From Rhea pennata (Eukaryota > Chordata > Aves > Rheiformes > Rheidae), in the NCBI RefSeq assembly GCF_028389875.1, contig NC_084682.1:9186001-9250000 (forward strand): a stretch of DNA of 64,000 nucleotides, given 5' to 3'. A program made the translations under genes and the position numbers. Every line of letters starts with the position of its first letter. Position 1 is the first letter of the stretch. This document shows positions 1 through 12,278 of the stretch, piece by piece. The notes under the pieces are model-generated. The model saw only the letters and a program-made list of their open reading frames with translations, was not told the origin of the DNA and searched no databases.

Positions 1-103
1 ACAGATCTTGTGATTGTCCTGTGAGCAATGATGACTCAGCTGCAGGTACTTGATGTAGTAGGGAATGTGTCCTTCAAAGACCATTTGGAGTCTTTATTCT
101 CAG

Positions 104-323
104 ACTGGCTCTGGTTAAGAGCTCATGCACTAGCCCCTACGGGGAAACTGAAGAAGACCTGTATAGCAGGTTTTGTCAGGGGGTCAGACAGAAGTTATCG
201 TACAAAGGATTTAAGAAATCCTGTATATCGTATGCCATGGTGGGAACTGAAGGTGATTTGTTAGATTTTGAAGAAGATGAGGCTAGCAAAGACACTAAAA
301 GTGGGAAAGAAGATGAAGAGTGA
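104..323 (+). CDS. possible 3' terminal exon of an unrecognised upstream gene (partial)
   Basis: An open frame in phase with the stop codon TGA at 321-323 reads back without interruption through 104, where it follows an acceptor-like pyrimidine tract ending in CAG (91-103). The tail is strongly acidic and charged, ending in SGKEDEE, and includes the segment YKGFKKSCISYAMVGTEGDL. An AATAAA lies 128 bases past the stop. Acceptor, open frame, short 3' UTR and poly(A) signal together look like a last coding exon on the + strand. I do not recognise the protein. In mammals the gene upstream of CLIP2 is RFC2, transcribed the opposite way, and this peptide does not look like RFC2. It could equally be a decayed retrocopy or chance. 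The call is inference from signals only. Confidence 0.3.
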
Positions 324-450
324 AGTGATGAAATGATGGTGTGTGAAGGATCAGAAGGCAATAGAAGTAAAGCTTAAAAGAAGCAGCTAACTTCAGGCAA
401 GTCATTAGTGAAAAATACGTATTTGTATTGCATATTCATTACAGAAAAGT

Positions 451-456
451 AATAAA
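451..456 (+). terminator. candidate poly(A) signal AATAAA
   Basis: A canonical AATAAA hexamer is followed within about 20-35 bases by a T-rich then G-rich stretch (471-485), the usual arrangement around a cleavage site. It would end the possible last exon at 104-323. Many AATAAA hexamers occur by chance in AT-rich DNA, so it counts only together with that exon. Confidence 0.3.
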
Positions 457-3079
457 AATCTTGTACACAATCTTTTTGGGGGTAGATGATGATAGTCTTA
501 TATTTGAGATCAATATTTGGATTAATGCTGTGCATACAGTTTACTGTTATTGATAGGACTAATACTGATACTTACTATACAGTGGGTTTAAAAGGCCAAG
601 GGCTGAGACCTTAAATGACAATGTTAGGGAAAGTGCAAAGTTCCTTAAGCTGCTCATTGCTCATCCCTACCAGCCCTGCAGTCTAGCTTAAAACTGTCAC
701 CTCCTATTGCAGTGCGCTGTTGTTCAGCTGCCACAAGTAGGTCACGTAGCACAGATGGTCTTGCTGCCAGTGAAATGCAGAATCTGCAGTCCCCTATGAG
801 ACTATTCCCTGCTTTCGTTCTTTCATGCTGTCAGCTCGGAGAGAGTGGGATGAATTCTGATGCTATCAGCCATTTTATCGTGTGCTTACTGGGACTGAAA
901 GGCATAAAGCAAAGCTGGTACAAATACCAGTAGTGAAAGCAATGATGGGAAGGCTAGAAGGGAAGCTGGACTGGTGCTTTAAGATATATGGCATCACTGT
1001 GTTAGTGGGTTTCCTGGGCTTGGCATGTCTGGACCCAGACTGACAGAGGCCTTGATTCCTGTAGCGCTGCAGTGTTTGAGCTCTAAGAGAAAAAACAGAG
1101 ATGATTCTCTGAGTATACACAGGTTATTAACTTGTCCTTGTAGCATCATAGCACCCCCCAGCTTTTAATATGTTCATCTGTAGAATGTCCCTGGGAGGTA
1201 CACTTACTTTGTTTTAGAATTATTTATTAGTTAATTTGTACTGATCTGAGCTAATGTTATGTGTATTGTTTAAAGTTTGTTCTTAAATAATATGGTGAAG
1301 ATCACACATTGGCTCTGTCAGAACACTAACATCTAGATTATTTCTGTAGCCACTGCCTCATCCTTATTCTCATGTGAGCATCTTTAGTAGCTGTAGAGCA
1401 ATGGCAGCTCACCGAGGTAACGTGAGTAAATATAACATGAATCTGTCAGCTCCATCACCTGAGCACTTTTATTTATAGCTTCTAATTTCTTTTTACTTTT
1501 TAAGTATCTTGCATAGTTTTTATGTTGTCACATGAAATTGCAAGCAGTAGCAGAGCTTGCTGTCTTAGTCTGCAGTTGGTAAACTTATACTGCTGGAAGC
1601 CAGGCTAGTCATACTGAAGCCCATTGACTGCTGTGGAAAAAAGATAGATGCAAAGATCAATATCAGGTTATTGCTTGCAGGAAGATATCATATTGTAAAT
1701 ATTTAAAATTCTTTCCCATAACCTTCTAAAAAGAATGGATTTAGATGTTTAGATATTTATGCCTGTGTTCATGAATAAATGTAAATTGTCCAATGCTTAT
1801 GATACAAGAACAAGATTCAAGAGCCCTGACCTGCAAGTCCTACTCTCTTGGCTTTTGATTGCTTAAGGCTAGAAGTGTTGTTGAAATGTCCATTCTTTTT
1901 CAGAAGCACATCCTAGACCCCGTAGACTCAAGACAAGACCAGAGATGTGGTTACAACTTTAGTCAGTAGAGGGAGTATGGACCTCTCTGTTAAAGGACAC
2001 ACAGGGGTTACCCGTGACAGTTCTAAGAACAGACTCTCTGCGAGACTTCTTTTGTCTCCAGAGAAGATCACTTCTTTAAGCGTACGTTTTTCTAGGAACC
2101 CAAATGCAGATATTGGATATTAACACTGTTGATAAAGCTGCTAGAGAAGAGAATGCTCATTTGTGCTTGTCACGTGTTTATCCTTTCAGGAGTGACCGGG
2201 TGAGCACTTCGGCCGTTCACACCTGCAGTTTGTCGCTGGCATGGACCAACCCCTTTCCTCAACCATGTAAGGAGTTTTATTTGCATAAATGCCTGCCTCC
2301 GGGGAGGACACGGACTCCTTCAGTTTCCCTGAGGATATTGAGAAAGCAATTGTGTGCATGAATTTGTTGCCAAATGTAAGTGTTGCAAGAGGCATTTTGC
2401 AGCAGAGAGAGGCTTGCTGGGGCTCTCTGACATAAGAGGAAGGATCTTGATGGCTCTGTGGTCTGTGAGCCTTCTGCTTGAGGCCTCAGCCCTGGGACTG
2501 TGCAAAACCGTGTGAGATCTGGGGACTATCTCAGCTAAGCCAGCTTTAGTGAATGACAACATCCAGTAGTTGAAATGGAGGTAGGTAGCCTCTTCTGCCA
2601 GTGCACCACCTTATTTGTGTTTTTGGACATAACGCTTAGCCTCTGTGGTTTCCTTTTCCCGTGACAATGGGAATATGAACTGACATTTGAATAAAGATTG
2701 TCAGAGATTTTGAAAGAATTTTGCAATGGAGTTACTACCAAGTTTTTTTTTTTTTTATAGTTACAGTATTGTTTTACTTTTAGTCAAACACAAGCCAGCC
2801 ATCATAGGAGGATACTTTTTGTTCAGTGCATCCAGAATTTAAACTTTCTTGTGCATGTTCCTTACGTCAGCAGTCTGGTAATATTCTCCACTGACTGCTG
2901 CATGACATTATGCAATCCATTTCATTGCATGGAGTCCCTTAAACGCTGGGAAAAATTTGATCGGAGTCGATGTTTGGCTGAATGAAACAAAATAAATCTT
3001 AAATAAAATCCATTTGTGCTGATTTTCTGTATGTAAAAGATGAAAATATAATAATGTCATTGTTTATCAGGAGCCCAAG

Positions 3080-3250
3080 AATTAGCAGGCTGTAGCACTC
3101 TGGATTCTTTAAAGTCTGCAGAGCATGGATTTAGAAATGTCATAAGGAAGTGCTGCAGTAATCAAAATGGGAGGTGCTCAAAGCATAAAGAAGGCTTTTA
3201 GCAAAAGATTAAGGTAAGGGTGGACTCTTAGCTGCATTGTAGAGCTTCAG
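3080..3250. repeat. ancient LINE fragment, L2/CR1-like
   Basis: The stretch with GTGCTGCAGTAATCAAAATG followed by a purine-rich block and GGCTTTTAGCAAAAGATTAA resembles, from memory, a segment common in old L2/CR1-clade LINEs of amniotes (a GCAGTAATC core, then GGGAGATGA-type sequence, then TTTTAGC). It is diverged and has no intact reading frame. Orientation and subfamily cannot be assigned without a repeat library. Confidence 0.45.
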
Positions 3251-3599
3251 TGACAGAGAAAGTGAGGAAAATCAAACAAAAGGATGATTGTGGTTATTAT
3301 CTTCAGACCTCTCTGCATATGGGTGAATGTTTCTCCCAAAGGTTTGGTGTGTTTCTGCACAGATATACTTTGGAAATAGGACTAATGCTCTCCAGATTGG
3401 TTTTAGCAGCTGCACACCAATTTGGGATTTAAATGATGAATAGGTAGATTATGTTAAGTATAACACCAAAATATATATTCAGAACTTTCATTGTCCCAAG
3501 AGAAAATCACCTGTGAATCTTTTCTTGGTCTGACAGAACATGAAAGGAAATGGTCCTGAATTACTAGGTGAAGCTGGATTAGTTCTTTTTTAATGGGGT

Positions 3600-3790
3600 T
3601 AAAGTCTAGTGAAACCCAGGTGCTGCATGAAATAGGGATCATTCTTCTGTAGTTGGTTTGAGTTGGCAGCAGTCCGTCGTGGTGCCAGGAGCGGCCCAGT
3701 GTCTTTTGGATAAGACATGAGATGGGCACTCCTGTGGAGGTAAACCTTTGGGTATTAACCATGGAATCCATATCCCTTCCACCTCAGCTA
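3600..3790. repeat. possible ancient retrotransposon tail
   Basis: The block around GTGTCTTTTGGATAAGACAT resembles, from memory, the conserved motif CTTTCGGATGAGACGTTAAA found in the 3' parts of several old vertebrate SINE and LINE families, with GGTATTAACCATGG downstream in the matching place. The 105-codon open frame on the minus strand here (3454-3771) is probably a by-product. The family is not certain. Confidence 0.3.
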
Positions 3791-6700
3791 ACTCCCTAAA
3801 TTTAGGACTGTTTCCTTAAATTTCCCTTGCCTTAATGAGGTTTAATGCAATCTCCCATTCAAGCCATTTGCAATTAGTTCACTATTAGTGCATTATTGCA
3901 CTAGCAATAATCAAAGTTATCACAGAAGAACTCTTGTTAAGAAATGAGAGGGGAAGGAAAACTTTTTTTTTCCTGCATTAAAGACATCTGGGTTTCCATT
4001 TTGCCCCTTCTCAGTGAAGGAACTGTATCAGAAAGCGCCTTACTGGGTAGCTGAGATTTGCCTGTAAGTTTGAATACAGTCAGGTTTAAGTATCTTTAGG
4101 TGTGTAGTGACTTCCATGAGAACACCTGCCAAGTTGCGCTTTTTCTACTGACCTGTTGTAAGGTGTTGCTCCTCTGAAAAACAATCCGACAGAAAGGGTT
4201 ATTACGTTGCGGTGTAGGGAGCGCTCCACTTCAGCAGCGGAGTAGTTTGTCACTTCATTGAAATTGCATTTAAGTGCTATGCAAGAATATAGGACTTTAT
4301 AAACCGAACTGCTTGCCTGTCATGTCTAATGTCCAGTAAATCTTGCTTTAATGGTATATCAAAGTAACAGACTTAATCTAATCAAAGTTAAACATTAACT
4401 TATATATCTCCTTGATATATATATTTTTTACCTGTGCTTGCTCCAAGCGGCTTTAACTGTAATAGGAAGAGAGAAGCTTGGTATCCGTCTCCTTTGTTTC
4501 ATGCATCCGAAAGTGTCTGAGAGTACTTGGGTTGTGTAGAAACTGCATAATCAGCTTCCTAATTTTCCTAATCTCTGTTGCAGATATTTATGAATATATT
4601 GGTAGGGGAGAAACTGACTGTAATTGAAGAACAGAGAAACATGTCGACCCTGAAGGCTTAGGTTTCTGATGCCAGCTAAGAGTTTGCCTGCTTAAGCTTC
4701 AATTTCCAATGGGCTTTGAGCATTCACATACTTGAAGCAGCTAGGTGTATTTGAATGGGTTTTTCAAAATAAATAAGCTAACTAAAGAGAGAAATGAACA
4801 AAGTCCTAGTCCTATGGTAGAACAAGAGAAAATTCTCACTGACTTAAATAAAACCAGAATTTAGATTGGTATCTCTTTAGGTTTGGGGGGTTTATTTGTT
4901 GATTTTTTTTCCTTTAGTTTCTTTCTGCAAAGGTAATTTTAGTAATGCTTGCATTGAAAGGGTGATTTCCTTCTCTCCCCCCCACATTGGCCAACATAAA
5001 GGGCACGTTAGATGTTAATTTATTTTTCATCTTATTCTACCACATTCCATTATTAATCCATATACTTTACTGACACTCAGGAAAGCTTTGCATATTAAAT
5101 GTTGGCATTATTAAATGAATAGTAGCTGCTGCATCCCAGGACTCAGTTCTCTGCCTCTCTTGAAGTGAATTTTTTATTGTCTTGTTTTTCCCTTCGTTTC
5201 ATTCTGACCATCCCTCTATGACCTGTTTCTTATTTACTCAGCCCAGTAGGGAAGATGTTTTGAGGGCTAATGTTCATTAGGTGGTAATTAAAAAAAGGGG
5301 GGGGGGGATGGATGTTAATGTAAAATGCTACATATTTTTTGTAGTTTTCAGTGGCCAAAGCTTCACCAGTATGCATCATCTTCAGGAAGAAGGTAGCTTC
5401 TTCCCTCTTCTACAGATTCTGGAAATCTGCAAGAAGCAGCCCAGGCTTCTCTGTACTGAAAGGCCTTTTTATAGTGTCCTGTGAAAAATAAAGTTTAGAA
5501 ATCATTCACGCTGGTGGTAAGGCTTAAGAAACTAGCAACAGCCAGTTCTGTGTAAGTGTTAGGTTTGAATTGTGATGAGGGGACTGATGGTTGCTCCTCT
5601 GCAAACAATTAGAATTTACAGGACACTCCTGTTATCCCCATTAGTGGCCTGTAAATGACATCTGCAGCTTTACATCAGTCTTGTCAGGAAAGTGAAGGAC
5701 TACAGGAGGTTGTGATATTCATCGCTGACATTTAGGGTAGTTTTCACTGCTTTATTGGGGACACAAAGAAATGGAAGAAGACTGTCCGGCTACGTAAGCA
5801 GATGAGATCTCTTATTTTCCCAGGAAGATGCTCGCTCTGAGCCCAGATGTGGGCTTGGAGGGATCCTGTCCTGTCCTGCCTCCATACTGACCCCGGAGAA
5901 TGCGTTTCCCTTGCAGTGCAGTGACTCCCTGGAGACTCGATAGGATGGACCTCTGTTGCAGGATGTGAGGAGAGTTTGTTCCTGCTGCACCCACTGGGTC
6001 TCTGCAAGTGACGTTCAGAATGCCGTTTGCCCTTTGTGAGCTTCCTTCTTACTGTCACAAGAAGGCTGTTTGGAAGGGAAGTTTCATGCCTCCATCTTCC
6101 ACTCTGTCCTCTGATTGTTGATGTCTTGGACATCTGCCAGACTGTGACTGGGTGTCCCCAAGAAATATTTGCTTCCTGTTTTTTTGCTTAGTCCTCCAGA
6201 GGCCTCATTTTTCATGAATAAAACATGAGCTGTTCTTCAGGAGCCATGAAGGGAGGAAACCACTGCCAGCTGGTGTGGCCACTGCTTTTTATTGCTGTGG
6301 TTGCTGATGCCTCCTCCCTTGCATACACAGAGACTGGAGAAGAGAGGAAACAATTCCAGGCCTTAGGGTTTAATCTATTGACTGTTTCCAACTGAAGCAG
6401 TGCTGCCTGTAGTTAATATGGAGGAACAGCTTCCTTTGTAATACCTTGTTTGAAACAGTTTGTAACTCTGATGAATTTAAATGTTTGTTTGAACTGAAAT
6501 TGTCCATGATGTATCTATTGAACAGAGCACATCGTGGGCTTATGTTCACTTTTCAGACTGTGGTGACCAGAGGATTTTTTCCCTGTATTCCCCTTTTTTT
6601 TGTACTTACCCAGATGAATGTAGAGTTGTACAATCACTGTACTAGAGGAGGATTCTTAATCAGGTAAACTGCTTCCCAAGCAGATAGGGTTATCTAAACT

Positions 6701-9026
6701 TGAATGCTCTCTAAGTCCTCTGTGACTATACTGTTCTTCAGTGGCAACCCTTTCTATCTGATTAGTGAATTCTTAGTTAATCCCCTGAAGTGTATGCTGA
6801 CACCAGCTCAAAAGGGTGCTGAAAGCCCAGCAAATCTCATATGCTATTGTTAGGCTGAATGTGTGTTAGGCTTGAGCCGTTGACTTTCTCTGCTTTTTCA
6901 GAAGTTCATTTCCCATAGGTTGACGATACAGTAAAGCAAATGCCAACTTCACTGAGTTACTTCAGCTTTGGAGCCAGATTGGAATGGACTATAGAAGGAC
7001 TGTGAGCTGTACACTGTCTTTGCTGTAAAATTAATATAGCAGCTCTCAAAACTGTTTGGTTTGTACAATTTATCAGTCAGCTGCTTCACTGGGGTTAGGT
7101 GTTAGTGAATGTGAGGATTTGACACAGTACAACTAGAATACAGCAAAATGCCCTTCATGAAAGTCCCTTGTTTCAATGCATTATAATATACAAACAATTC
7201 TACTTGGTGAATCTTATCTTAGAATGATGTTGTCATTGAAAATGGATATGATAAAGGTGCTACAGAATGCAGAGTGCGTATAGATACGTGCATATTGTGT
7301 GAAAGCAGTACACATCAGCCAGACACCTCATTTGGCAGGATTGTAGATTATAACTTGGTTTATTAGAACTGGAGTTATATGGAAATAATTGAAAAAATCT
7401 CAGCAGTCAGAAACAGACTTTCTTTGCCCAGTGCATCGGTCAATATAACCTTGAAAAGGGCCTTTGGCTTTGTTATGGCTCAATCAGTACAGCTGGAAAA
7501 TCAGCTAAAAGGCAGGAATGCTATTGTAAATCCAGATGCTGCAGTAAAGCAGAGCTTTCCTGAGGAAATAAAGGATTTTCAGACTGAAATCCTAGTGATG
7601 TCTCTAGTGGCATCCTGTTGCAGCTGTGTTCTGCTGCCTCAAAACAACGTAATGCATGGAAGGCCAGGTACCTGCAAGCCACAGTGCACAGAGGTACAGG
7701 TTTGAATATCATGATCTATCTAATCTGATAGGTTTCACAGGGATTGCTCCTATATGTGAAGTTAAACCTGCACTTAAGACTTTTGCTAAATTAGGGCCCC
7801 AATTCCCTTTGATATCAACAAGCTGGGAGCGTGAAGTACTTCCCAGGACTGGGTGCTTGGGCGTCATTTCATTGCAGTGAGGGATAAAAGCTTCTCTCAT
7901 ATTGGTCTGTTAAGATGATCTGTTGTAGGCCTGAGGGTTGCAGAGATAGTAAAGGATCGAAAGTAAGCTTTTGCTGCAGAGATCAAAGTCTCTGGCTTCC
8001 AAGAGAGCTAGCTCGGTGACAGCATGTCCTGGCTAAGTCTATGGCTTCGGCAAGTTATGGCCGTAGTTCCTGGGATAACAGATGCAAGAGCTGTTGTGGG
8101 ACAGGTCTGCTTCTGTGTTAAAGGCTGACCACTTTCTTTTATGCGTTCCACACCTCTTAAAATTATGCAGTTAAGGCAGTAAAGGTGGAATGAATCCTTT
8201 CTGATAAGGCTGAAGTTTATTTTCATCGACTCCCAGATTGACCGGCTTACGTTCTTCCGAATCTACCAGATACACAAACTGAACTTTAAATACAGTGATA
8301 CACTTACTGCACTGTGGGAATAGGGAGAGTGAAACTGGCCTGCAAGTTTGCAGTGCTATCAGCGTGCAGGGGTCAACATCTCGTATTCTGTTAATTTTCT
8401 ATGTAAGTGATGGCAGGACAGAAGCCTGCGCTGCACATCCCCTTGGCTGTTCTTCCCCGGATCAGTCCAGTCAGCCTTACGAAGGGAGATCTGCATTAGC
8501 TGGGGACTGTAAGTGCAGAGATTGTCTGACTTGAATTCCTTGACTATTAAGAGTTGAAGGTCATTGCAGTATGTCATTCGAAAGGCAATTTTCTCTGGAA
8601 CGGCAATACGGTCATGGCTTTCTATTATGACCTTGATGTCGCAAAGTATTTATAATCTCTTAAAATAAGCGCAGTGGCAAAAAGAAAACAATGAGATTTA
8701 ATCATTTGTTAGGTTTTCTAGACTTTGGTCGGTATTTATAATCTGCTTAAATTGTATATTTGGTATGGTATGTAGGTGGGTAGATTTCTCTGCCATGCTA
8801 ACCTATATGCAGCAAGAAGTGAAATTTTCAGTCTGTTGAGAGGGAAGCTGTTTCCATGACACTTTGAGCCTAGTTTTGCAAATCTCACTCTCTCTCCACC
8901 CTCCCATTCTCTCTCTCTTTTCCTCTTTAGAAATAGCAATATATTCAATTTGTATGCTTGATGTGTGACATGGCTTAATTCATGTTTTTAAGTCTTTTCC
9001 ACAAAAAAGAAATATCTTATTAATAT

Positions 9027-9042
9027 CTTCCTTCCTTCCTTC
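9027..9042. repeat. (CTTC)4 microsatellite
   Basis: Four perfect CTTC units in an AT-rich intergenic stretch. Confidence 0.9.
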
Positions 9043-11974
9043 AATAGATACCCTTTTTCCTGTTCTTTTGCCACAAGCATTCTTAGATATACCGTAGAGA
9101 ATATAAAGAATATAAAATAAAAGATACAGACAAATTGCTTACTGGATGACACCAAAAGTCCATTAAAGCAAGCATCCCCTCTAAGAAGCTGACTTCTATC
9201 ATAGGTTTAAAGGGAGGAGATACAAGCCTAACTCTGAAAACAACAATTACAGAATAGGTTCAAAATAGTTTATTTTTAACCAAGTTAAGGATTGTTTCCT
9301 ACTTATTAATTTTAATTCTAATTAACATAGCTACAGCTGCAGTATAATTATCTTAATTATCCTTAATATCTCCTGACATTGAGTTCCACAGATTAACTTA
9401 TTTTAAATGCATTTTTCCATCTTTTAATTTTATATTTGTAGCCACTCTCCTCAGATTTTCTTACTTCTGAAAAAGGTAAAGGAATACACATTTCCCTTCC
9501 TTTCCATTCATTCTGCTGTATCTTCACAACTAAGAGGCTGCTGTTTTTCACTGGCCGAATCTGAGGCGCACCCAGTATGTTTGCGTTGCCTAAAGCTAGG
9601 GCTGTGATGCATGCTTGCGTGACCGATCCCTCGCATTCGCAGAGAGGGGCTGAAAACAGACCAGGCTGTCTGTAGTTTTTTCATGCACAAAATGGGCTTT
9701 CAGCCCTTGTGGCCAGGAACCCCTTGCTTTGGTGGTTCTCAGAGACATCTCCAGGAAGTTAACCAATGCTTGGATTTTATTTATATGTGACTTATATGTG
9801 TCTAATTTTCATGTGTCCCAGTACAGTGCTCTACAGGAAGCCATGCTGGCAGCTTTAAAGTGGTGATTCTTTCTTATGGGAACACACAATGCAATTTATA
9901 TAGTGCAATTCGTAGAACTAAATTAGCAGGAAACTGAAAAAAGTGTGCGGAGTTCCTGGATCTGGGTTGTATCATGGCATTTGACTGACAAAATACGTGT
10001 TCTAAAGGATTTTCCATAATAAATACTCTAAAATGAAAAGAAACACCTGGCAGAAGATCTGGCTTTCTCAACCTTTCTGTATCCATTTTAGTAAGATTTT
10101 TGGGAGTCATGTTGCCCCCTGGCAATCACTGTAGCAATATCTGATCACAGAGTCGGGTCATTTGGGGTATCTTGCGGCTGTCACAGCAAAACTGCATAAA
10201 GAAGTAATCTCCTTATAAAGACATCACACTGATTCTTCAAACCTTTTAATGTCTTTCTAACAAATGACAGCTGGAATCAGTGGATGGTTGAATGAGTTGA
10301 TGATGAAAACATATCATGGCGGGAAAACTGAAATTCTAATGTATGGCAAATAGTTCCTCTGCTCCAGAATAGCATGGGAAATAGCAATTCCATTTTCTGT
10401 GGAAAGAGAACAAAAGGCAGTTAAATCGCCATGCAGCGCTCTCCCAGAGGCAAGACAGCAGCCCGTTCCCCTGCATCAGTGCTGAAACAGGATTTGTTGT
10501 GCGTTTTGAGCTGTGTATTTACACTACGCCCATTGCTGTAGTATTTAAGTTAGATCACTCAGGGTCTTTGCTTGAAACCTGTCCTTAATTAAAAACATAC
10601 ATGTTTGGGGGAAGTAGAGGGCAGCTAGTTGTACTGTGGATTGGCTCCCAACTTTTCCATATTCTTTCTGCCTTGCACAAGAATATTGCCATTATTCCAC
10701 ACCTCAGTAGGGAGCCAGCACAGCTCTGACAGAGCTCACTAACAGAGCCCTAATTTTAACCAGCTTACACCTCGCTCAGAGTACGTAGTTCATTGGGAAC
10801 AGCTGGCTTATTGATTAGATTAGTGACCGGAAATTAGGAGACTGTAGGTGATGCTGCATGGGACTGCAAGTCATGTGGACTTCTTTATGTTTTTCTCACC
10901 TACAAAGTGTATGAAGATTGTTTCCTGTGCGCTTTGAGACCTTCTGAGGTAGGGAGCCCTGTGTTATTTAATAACAGTGTCAGTGCCCTTTCTGGAGATG
11001 GCCTTGCTTTTCTGGAGAATTAAAGGCTGAGAAACCAAAGTGGCAGGACTCGGTTTTCTCAGTGGTTGGTGCCCGCAGTCAGGCCAGCTGTTTAAGACAG
11101 CTCAAGTCATTGAATACTAAAGACGTTTTAAAGGCCTGGCTTTTCTCTGAGTGTCAAAATTGGAGCTCACTTCCCTCCTCTCTCCTCTCCCTGAATAAAC
11201 ACAGCTTCATTTTTAGGTACTGAATTCTTCTTCTTTTTTTCTTCCCTCCCAATTCTAGCCACAAATAGGAAACTTTTCAGCTTGGCTCCCATCCCTCATC
11301 TTTGATCTTCTAACACGCTCCAATCTATCCAAAGGAAATGGGACTCTTGCTTCCCACAGGCCCTGCACACTGTAGCTGTAGTACTAGAAACATCTGGTGC
11401 TTCTATTCAGTCTGAAATAGTATTTGTGTCAGGTCAAAACAACAGCAAAATAGCCTGCTTTTTTCATGCTCTGCAGTATGGCTCCAATTTGTTACAAACC
11501 CCATTCCACTCAGCCGGAGAATACAGTGAATCTTTGCGCCCCTGACAACAGCGAGAAAATTCTGATGGTACGTACTTGGAGCAATAGCAGAAGAGGGGAA
11601 TAATTCCTTTGACATACAGTGAAAGATAATCATCCTTATCAGTGAGCCAGAAGTAATTTTGTTTTCCAAAGCATGAGGACACAGCTCAGATGGTTTGCAA
11701 ACTACTGCTGCTGGTATATGCGATGGTTTGGCAACTGGAAAAAATGCATAGTTGGCTCCTTATTGCTGATCATCTTCCCCTTGTATTTTCTCCAGGGTAA
11801 ACTAAGCTAGAAAGAGAGGAACTAGAGAATTACCAGAGGCTTTACGAAATAGGTTGCAGCTTCATCTAATGAAGAGAGTATACTGTGCTGGGAGACCTAC
11901 AGCTGGCTTTCTTCTCTGACTTGAATGTATGTAAAAAGAAATGTATGAATTGAGTGGAAGCACAACATTATAAT

Positions 11975-12130
11975 GATCGGAGTCTGGCCACCTAGATTCT
12001 GTACCCAGCTGTGCTGCTGAATTAATGTGGGCCTTGGGAAGATAAGTTAATTCCTCACAATTTCAGTTTCCCAGTCAACAAAATATTGGTGATATTTACT
12101 TGCCTTTGAGGCAAGTGGGTGTAAAAGTCC
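11975..12130 (+). repeat. MIR-family SINE remnant
   Basis: The order of blocks follows the MIR core as I remember it: GGGCCTTGGGAAGATAAGTT (consensus GACCTTGGGCAAGTCACTT), then TTTCAGTTTCCCAGTCAACA (consensus CTCAGTTTCCTCATCTGTA), then AAAATATTGGTGATATTTAC (consensus AAAATGGGGATAATA), then TTGCCTTT. The upstream part (CTAGATTCTGTACCCAGC) also fits. This is the clearest SINE in the window. MIR elements predate the mammal-sauropsid split and occur as old, diverged copies in bird and reptile genomes. Confidence 0.7.
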
Positions 12131-12260
12131 TTTCTGTTAGTGCAAGGCTGGCTCAGGGCAACTATCAATTGTCCTGAACCTTAAAAGAATGGACTAAGCA
12201 AAGTACAACCCTTACCTTTAGTCTTTATTCGGACAAGCAACAAACTTCAGGGCAATGACA

Positions 12261-12278
12261 TAAATAAATAAATAAATA
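12261..12278. repeat. (TAAA)n microsatellite
   Basis: Four perfect TAAA units plus a partial unit, about 130 bases after the MIR remnant at 11975-12130. Confidence 0.9.

Noticed and set aside
5744..6133. 129-codon minus-strand open frame
   Set aside because: No recognisable family, no splice or poly(A) context, and three overlapping minus frames are open in the same place. Probably chance.
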